This document shows, piece after piece, positions 60,080-64,000 of a stretch of DNA of 64,000 bases. The stretch is from JBBQVS01 sp964250765 (GTDB taxonomy: Bacteria > Chloroflexota > Ktedonobacteria > Ktedonobacterales > Ktedonobacteraceae), in NCBI GenBank assembly GCA_964250765.1, contig CAXUHF010000006.1, positions 16,316 through 80,315 on the forward strand. The letters are read 5' to 3'. The notes under the pieces are model-generated. The model searched no databases and was not told the DNA's origin. It was given only the letters and a program-made list of their open reading frames with translations. The translations under genes and the position numbers were made by a program. Numbering within the stretch: position 1 is the first letter of the stretch; each line of letters starts with the position of its first letter.

Positions 60080-60882
60080 CAATTGCCCTCCACTTTGGGG
60101 AAGCGGCTCAGAGGAAAAATATCTACCTGAGGTGATCGTTGCTGAGACAAAAGACCACCATCAACCGCTAAAATATGTCCCGTTATATAACTGGCATCAT
60201 CTGACGCGAGGAAGACCGCTGGGCCAGCCATATCAGTTGACTCCCCTACGCGTCCGAGAGGTATAGTGACTCCTCGCTCTCTCTTTATCTCTGAGTCCAT
60301 CCCCTGTGTATCAATTGAGCCAGGAACGAGTGCATTCACGCGAATACCATACGGGGCCAGGTCAAGTGCCATGGCTCTCGTAAGAGCTTCTATGCCACCT
60401 TTTGACGCATCATAGGCCGCCATCCCTCGATGTGAGTGTGTGGCACCTCCACTCGACATATTAATAATAACGCCCTGATGCTGCCGAGCCATTATGTGTG
60501 CAGCGCGAGAAGAGCATAGAAAAACACTTTTGAGGTTTACCGCGATAACGTGGTCCCACCACGTTTCGTCCCCTTCGAGGAAGTGACGTTCGACATTGAT
60601 GACTCCTGCGTTGTTGACCAGTACATCCACTTTTCCAAACCGTTCAAGCACGGTATCAAAGAGACGGTCAACCTGACTCTTCTCTGAAACGTCTGCAACA
60701 CCTGAAATAGCCAGTCCTCCTTGTGCAGTAATTGCCTGGACCGTTGCCTCAGTGCCCTTCGCGTCAATGTCATTCACGACGACCTGCGCACCCTCACTCC
60801 CAAAGCGAAGAGCGATAGCCTGTCCTATGCCATGTGCAGCCCCTGTTACTATCACTATTTTGTTTGTAAAGCGTTGTTGCAT
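60079..60882 (-). CDS. Short-chain dehydrogenase/reductase
   Basis: A 267-residue SDR: VTGAAHGIGQAIALRF, NDIDAKG (acidic, suggesting NAD), NNAGVINVERHFLE, MSSGGATHSHRGM and the catalytic YDASKGG. The C-terminus extends about 20 residues past the usual VDGG (LLSQQRSPQVDIFPLSRFPKVEGN). The ATG at 60882 is chosen because GAGGAAC lies ahead; 60897 is also in frame. It is directly coupled to hyuA by overlapping codons, so it probably makes or uses the hydantoinase/carboxylase substrate. Confidence 0.9.
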   Translation of the reverse strand: MQQRFTNKIVIVTGAAHGIGQAIALRFGSEGAQVVVNDIDAKGTEATVQAITAQGGLAISGVADVSEKSQVDRLFDTVLERFGKVDVLVNNAGVINVERHFLEGDETWWDHVIAVNLKSVFLCSSRAAHIMARQHQGVIINMSSGGATHSHRGMAAYDASKGGIEALTRAMALDLAPYGIRVNALVPGSIDTQGMDSEIKRERGVTIPLGRVGESTDMAGPAVFLASDDASYITGHILAVDGGLLSQQRSPQVDIFPLSRFPKVEGN

Positions 60883-60934
60883 CACTATGTTCCTCATTTA
60901 TTCTTTTACACTATGATGCTGTTTAACCAATCAG

Positions 60935-61031
60935 TGCGGATAGGTGTAGGGACCGATTTATAACGTCCTGGTAGGCAATCGAGAGGCTAAAAGGACGTGA
61001 TAAATCGGTCCCTACAATCGACGTATCCGCA
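60935..61031. repeat. 97-bp palindromic element (MITE-like)
   Basis: TGTAGGGACCGATTTAT (60945-60961) is perfectly inverted at 61000-61016; the next seven bases pair with one mismatch. An outer pair, TGCGGATA (60935-60942) and TATCCGCA (61024-61031), extends the symmetry. The loop is 24 bases. It has no coding capacity and lies between the SDR/hyu genes and the TPP genes. Confidence 0.75.
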
Positions 61032-61078
61032 TGAATTTGTCAAAGAGCATAATGTGCTCCCTACGAAAATTTCTCAAC

Positions 61079-61669
61079 TCATCCTTCAAGAGCACGCTCC
61101 GCTCCAAGCAAAGCAGTGCGCATTCGATGAGTTAAATAAGTACCATCGCGTGGTGGCAACACACGTGGCAGTTCCTCTGGAAAGACTTTTATAACAGCAA
61201 ATAACATATCTGGTAACGTACGGATGTCGTGGCCCAATGCTTCCAGTTCATGCACTTGTCGAACGGTGCGTGTATGTTGAAATCCGCAGGCATGCGCGAC
61301 AGATGCAAGATTTGTCTCCATCGCGGTATGTGTGTGCTGCTGACCCGTTTCGCCATAGCGTTCATTGTCCATTACCACAATACGTAAGTTGAGTGGACGC
61401 TGTACCGCAATCGTTGCTAGGCTGCCCATACCCATCAGCATTTCGCCGTCACCAGTCAACACCATCACCTTGCGTTCTGGCTGCGCGAGTGCCAGCCCCA
61501 ACCCAACCATAGCCGCACCGCCCATCGCACCCCACAGGGGAAAGTCCAAGGGCTCATTGCCACACGCCGCGAGATCATAGGCAGGCGAACCTAGACCTGT
61601 CACGATGATTAGATCGCCGCGTTCGCGCACGAGTTCGCGTAGCGCATCACGCCGATGGAGCATACTCAC
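61079..61669 (-). CDS. TPP-dependent decarboxylase, C-terminal (cofactor-binding) subunit
   Basis: The 196-residue subunit holds the thiamine-pyrophosphate motif GDGEMLMGMGSLATIA...LRIVVMDNERYGETG (GDG through Asn). It resembles the beta chain of sulfopyruvate decarboxylase and the C-terminal half of phosphonopyruvate decarboxylase. GTG at 61669 is the likely start, with GGAGG seven bases ahead and a GTGA overlap with the upstream subunit gene. Such enzymes decarboxylate 3-substituted pyruvates to aldehydes. The substrate is unknown; no sulfonate or phosphonate genes are nearby. Confidence 0.88.
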   Translation of the reverse strand: MSMLHRRDALRELVRERGDLIIVTGLGSPAYDLAACGNEPLDFPLWGAMGGAAMVGLGLALAQPERKVMVLTGDGEMLMGMGSLATIAVQRPLNLRIVVMDNERYGETGQQHTHTAMETNLASVAHACGFQHTRTVRQVHELEALGHDIRTLPDMLFAVIKVFPEELPRVLPPRDGTYLTHRMRTALLGAERALEG

Positions 61670-62214
61670 GGCTTGCCTCCCTCGAAACTCTTCGCGCCTA
61701 TAAGCTTTTGTGAAAGCAATACCGCGACTCTACATCGGCTCTGAAAGGCGAGCAAAATGGCAGCTTCAACTGTGGAATACACGTCTTCAACCAAGTTAAC
61801 GCGATACACAATAACACCACTTGCTTCCAAAACAATCGGTGTGCTCTGGCCCATCGGCACTTGCCACGGATTGAACTCGCCCCATTCTCCACGCATGGTG
61901 ATGAGTGTGAGAAACGGCATGTTGCATACGCGAGGGAGTGAAAGCATATTGATACAGTTTCCTACGCCACTCGATTGCATCAGCAATACAGCACGCTTGC
62001 CACCGAGAAATGCACCAGCCGCAAACGCAACACCCTCTTGCTCTGTCGTTAACGTCACGGTACGCATATCCGCATCGTGCTGGCACAACTCGATTAGACG
62101 CTTGTGCCCACCATCTGGAACAAACGAAACCATGTCCACATGATGCGCTTTGAACAGTGCGTAGACGCTAGCTGCCCAATCGGTTACGTTAATTTGGTCG
62201 TATAGAGTCGTCAT
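61666..62214 (-). CDS. TPP-dependent decarboxylase, N-terminal (pyrimidine-binding) subunit
   Basis: The 182-residue alpha-type subunit has FVPDGGHKRLIELCQ, TLTTEQEGVAFAAGAFLGGKRAVLLMQSSGVGNCINML and a Glu in TTEQEG that activates the cofactor. This is the N-terminal TPP domain of ComD/phosphonopyruvate decarboxylase type, encoded separately. It overlaps the C-terminal subunit gene by four bases, so equal amounts are made. The promoter at 62291-62319 lies upstream. Confidence 0.88.
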   Translation of the reverse strand: MTTLYDQINVTDWAASVYALFKAHHVDMVSFVPDGGHKRLIELCQHDADMRTVTLTTEQEGVAFAAGAFLGGKRAVLLMQSSGVGNCINMLSLPRVCNMPFLTLITMRGEWGEFNPWQVPMGQSTPIVLEASGVIVYRVNLVEDVYSTVEAAILLAFQSRCRVAVLLSQKLIGAKSFEGGKP

Positions 62215-62290
62215 CGCCTATATCGTTCCTTTTGCCACAAAGGTGTAGGAGAAATAAGATGCACTCATAGTGCGTTCTAATTGTATGCTC

Positions 62291-62319
62291 ATCGTATGTT
62301 TCTTAGCAAGCCAAGTCAA
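62291..62319 (-). promoter_or_regulatory. Promoter for the split TPP decarboxylase genes
   Basis: On the minus strand TTGACT (62319-62314), 17 bases and TACGAT (62296-62291) make a fair promoter. The leader to the ATG at 62214 would be about 70 bases. Confidence 0.45.
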
Positions 62320-62397
62320 TTGATTTCAATACCATTGTAAACGTTGCGTATCATATAATGAAGGATATCGAATGGTTTTGTATTGTAGGGAGTAACT

Positions 62398-62724
62398 ATG
62401 GATTATCAACTTGTCTTGGCACCTGATCTTGGACTATCGCCAGCCGATTTTGTCGCTGTGTGGAACATCACCACAGAATGCCGTGATGCCGCAGAAGCAC
62501 ATCTGCTATCTCAAACACAATCTCGTACCTCTAACGCCTCGTCATACACTGAACGGATTGCACTGATCAAAAGAGCAGACCTTGATGTCACATCTCACAC
62601 AATCGAAAATCTTATCAAGGAAGTACTGAAGAGAGAGGGCATGAGAAAAGTAGGAGTTAGTCATGAGAACACGCAGGATGGTATACCGTTACTAACAATA
62701 AGTAGCAACGATAAACAACGTTGA
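62398..62724 (+). CDS. Small hypothetical protein
   Basis: The 108-residue product begins MDYQLVLAPDLGLSPADFVAVWNITTECRDAAEAHL and ends with a segment like LIKEVLKREGMRKVGVSHE...GIPLLTIS. I recall similar N- and C-terminal pieces in lineage-specific proteins of Ktedonobacteria, but their function is unknown. The usual longer middle, if my recollection is right, is missing here. A perfect TATAAT lies at 62354-62359 and GTAGGGAG precedes the ATG. It stands alone between two minus-strand genes. Confidence 0.55.
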   Translation: MDYQLVLAPDLGLSPADFVAVWNITTECRDAAEAHLLSQTQSRTSNASSYTERIALIKRADLDVTSHTIENLIKEVLKREGMRKVGVSHENTQDGIPLLTISSNDKQR

Positions 62725-62751
62725 GAACGGCTTCTATTCGGTCATCACCTT

Positions 62752-63981
62752 CTACACACGAAGTGTTGGACGTGCGAGGCGAAACGGAAGAAGCGCATTA
62801 GAGACGACACCTCGCGTCAAAGACTCGGCAAGCAGTTGTCCCACTCGCATTCCAAACGGCATGCCGTGCCCTGAGAAGCCCCCAACTCCCCAAACATTCT
62901 TCATATTCGGCACTACATCGGCAATTGGCAGATAATCAGGCGTAAAGGCCATCAATCCTGCCCATCGTTGAGTCACGTGCAACCCTGAAAGCGTGGGAAA
63001 CAAACGAGGAAAGACCTGCTCTAGTGCCTGCTGAACCTCTTGCGTTGGTTGGCTGACACGCACATCAACATCTTGTTGCGGTGCAGCAGTCCGACATCCC
63101 CCTAAGACAATGGAACCGTCGAGCGTTTGCTGCCAATACTCTCCCGTTCCTGTCATATCAACCGCCATACCAGTAGAAAAAATAGGAGACAGAGGCGCGT
63201 ACGAAAGAACTTGTCCTCGTACAGGGACAACTACTTGCTTTAATGAAGGTAGTAGGTCTGTAAGCCATGCATTGGTTGCCACGACCACATGTTGTGTCCG
63301 AATCGTTCCCTGTAAGGTGTGCACCACTACCGTGTTTTCATCGGGAACCAATTGAAGCACGGTTGAGTTAATACAAATTGCCCCGTGACCTTGTGCTGCC
63401 ATGAGCAAACCATAAACAAGACGCGCTGGATGAACAAGAGCAGTTTCTGGAGTCAGCAAGCCGCCGACAATCTCTGAACCAAGCGGTGTTCTAATCAGTT
63501 CCTGAACCTCTTGACGATTTAGCAGTTGTGTCGCAACCCTGTCGGCCTCAAGAGCAGTATGGCTTTGGGCGAATGCATACTGCTGGTCAGCATCAAGCGC
63601 AAGGGAAAGCGTTCCAGTTTCACGATAGTCACAGACAATTTCTTCTTCCGCAAGCACCTGACGCAGGAGGTTCCGACTTTCAAGCGTCACATGCAACACG
63701 TCTCGCGCGGTCTGATATCCCAATCGTTGTATCGCTTGTGGATAGGCTTCAGCAGGACCGAGCGAGAGAAAGCCTCCGTTGCGTCCCGTCGCACCATAAG
63801 CGGGTGCATCACGTTCGAGAAGAACTACATTCGCACCTGCTCGTGCGAGCCAGTAACACGTTGAAGCTCCTAGATAGCCTCCCCCAATGACAACGCAGTC
63901 AGCCGAAGCTGGTAAATTTGCTGACAATACCATTTCTTGGGCTGTGTGCTGCCAGTAAGACGTTGGTTCAGAAACACTCAC
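62752..63981 (-). CDS. FAD-dependent oxidoreductase, DAO family
   Basis: A 409-residue flavoprotein with the dinucleotide motif CVVIGGGYLGASTCYWLARAGANVVLLER (about 29-57), ATGRNGGFLS (flavin contact) and a C-terminal NVWGVGGFSGHGMPFGMRVGQLLAE. The pattern fits gamma-glutamylputrescine oxidase, glycine oxidase and sarcosine-oxidase-like enzymes, which oxidise amines with oxygen. The start is GTG at 63981 with GGGAG seven bases ahead. It overlaps, as GTGA, what may be the stop of a further gene running in from beyond the window edge. Confidence 0.9.
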   Translation of the reverse strand: MSVSEPTSYWQHTAQEMVLSANLPASADCVVIGGGYLGASTCYWLARAGANVVLLERDAPAYGATGRNGGFLSLGPAEAYPQAIQRLGYQTARDVLHVTLESRNLLRQVLAEEEIVCDYRETGTLSLALDADQQYAFAQSHTALEADRVATQLLNRQEVQELIRTPLGSEIVGGLLTPETALVHPARLVYGLLMAAQGHGAICINSTVLQLVPDENTVVVHTLQGTIRTQHVVVATNAWLTDLLPSLKQVVVPVRGQVLSYAPLSPIFSTGMAVDMTGTGEYWQQTLDGSIVLGGCRTAAPQQDVDVRVSQPTQEVQQALEQVFPRLFPTLSGLHVTQRWAGLMAFTPDYLPIADVVPNMKNVWGVGGFSGHGMPFGMRVGQLLAESLTRGVVSNALLPFRLARPTLRV

Positions 63982-64000
63982 TTGAAACTCCCTTGTGCAT

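Noticed and set aside
1..64000. CRISPR arrays, tRNA, rRNA or riboswitches
   Set aside because: No regularly spaced repeats, cloverleaf sequences, rRNA segments or recognised riboswitch cores were seen on reading both strands by eye.

Overview
The window looks like chromosomal DNA from a spore-forming, soil-type member of the Chloroflexota, most probably class Ktedonobacteria. This is an inference. The supports are a helix-turn-helix/NB-ARC/WD40 giant protein, a very mixed store of catabolic enzymes each with a local regulator, GC-rich palindromic repeats, and moderate GC. It is draft scaffold sequence with three runs of N (32784-32835, 41758-41857, 58113-58212). No rRNA, tRNA, CRISPR array, integrase or intact transposase was seen.

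Region 1 (1-6200): a VOC fragment, a PPOX-fold flavin/F420 protein, a YciI-like protein, an SDR, a GntR/FCD regulator, a 3-hydroxyisobutyrate-dehydrogenase-like enzyme and a CocE-type esterase. The GntR gene is flanked by GTGTATACA operators that overlap the -10 boxes of its neighbours. A third promoter/operator copy now sits against the last codons of a vanished SDR. Region 2 (6289-15742): a nine-gene minus-strand operon for meta-cleavage of an aromatic ring (extradiol dioxygenase, ACMSD-type decarboxylase, C-C hydrolase, hydratase, aldolase, acylating acetaldehyde dehydrogenase, plus SDR, AtaL-like and lectin-fold proteins), divergent from an IclR regulator.

Region 3 (16016-22592): a sugar ABC importer (two permeases and a binding protein, no ATPase) with a family-2 glycoside hydrolase. 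It is divergent from a LacI regulator, and a 46-bp perfect palindrome covers the promoter. Region 4 (22597-32586): one long minus-strand operon joining an amidohydrolase, a luciferase-like flavin enzyme, a DhbE-like acyl-adenylating enzyme and an acyl-CoA dehydrogenase to a GC-richer branched-chain-type ABC importer whose two ATPases are fused. Region 5 (32910-35165): a quinone oxidoreductase and an SGNH hydrolase.

Region 6 (35701-43078) is the most unusual: two unknown helical proteins, a purine-nucleoside phosphorylase/nucleosidase domain with a helical tail, a sigma-factor-like protein with a weak region 4, and a divergent XRE/NB-ARC/14-WD40 STAND protein. It resembles nucleosidase-effector conflict systems and is my best candidate for an undescribed system. 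Region 7 (43135-48044): a membrane protein, an aldo/keto reductase, a drug-type MFS exporter and its LysR regulator. Region 8 (48123-54912): a decayed GntR regulator followed by a six-gene sugar/sugar-acid pathway (Zn-alcohol dehydrogenase, enolase-superfamily dehydratase, two Gfo/Idh/MocA enzymes, SDR, TIM-barrel isomerase). Region 9 (54909-64000): an unknown protein, a response-regulator remnant, a YdeI-like protein, hydantoinase/oxoprolinase subunits with an SDR, a split TPP decarboxylase, a small unknown protein and a DAO-type flavoprotein. Palindromic elements occur at 9725-9786, 32706-32870, 45081-45246 and 60935-61031.
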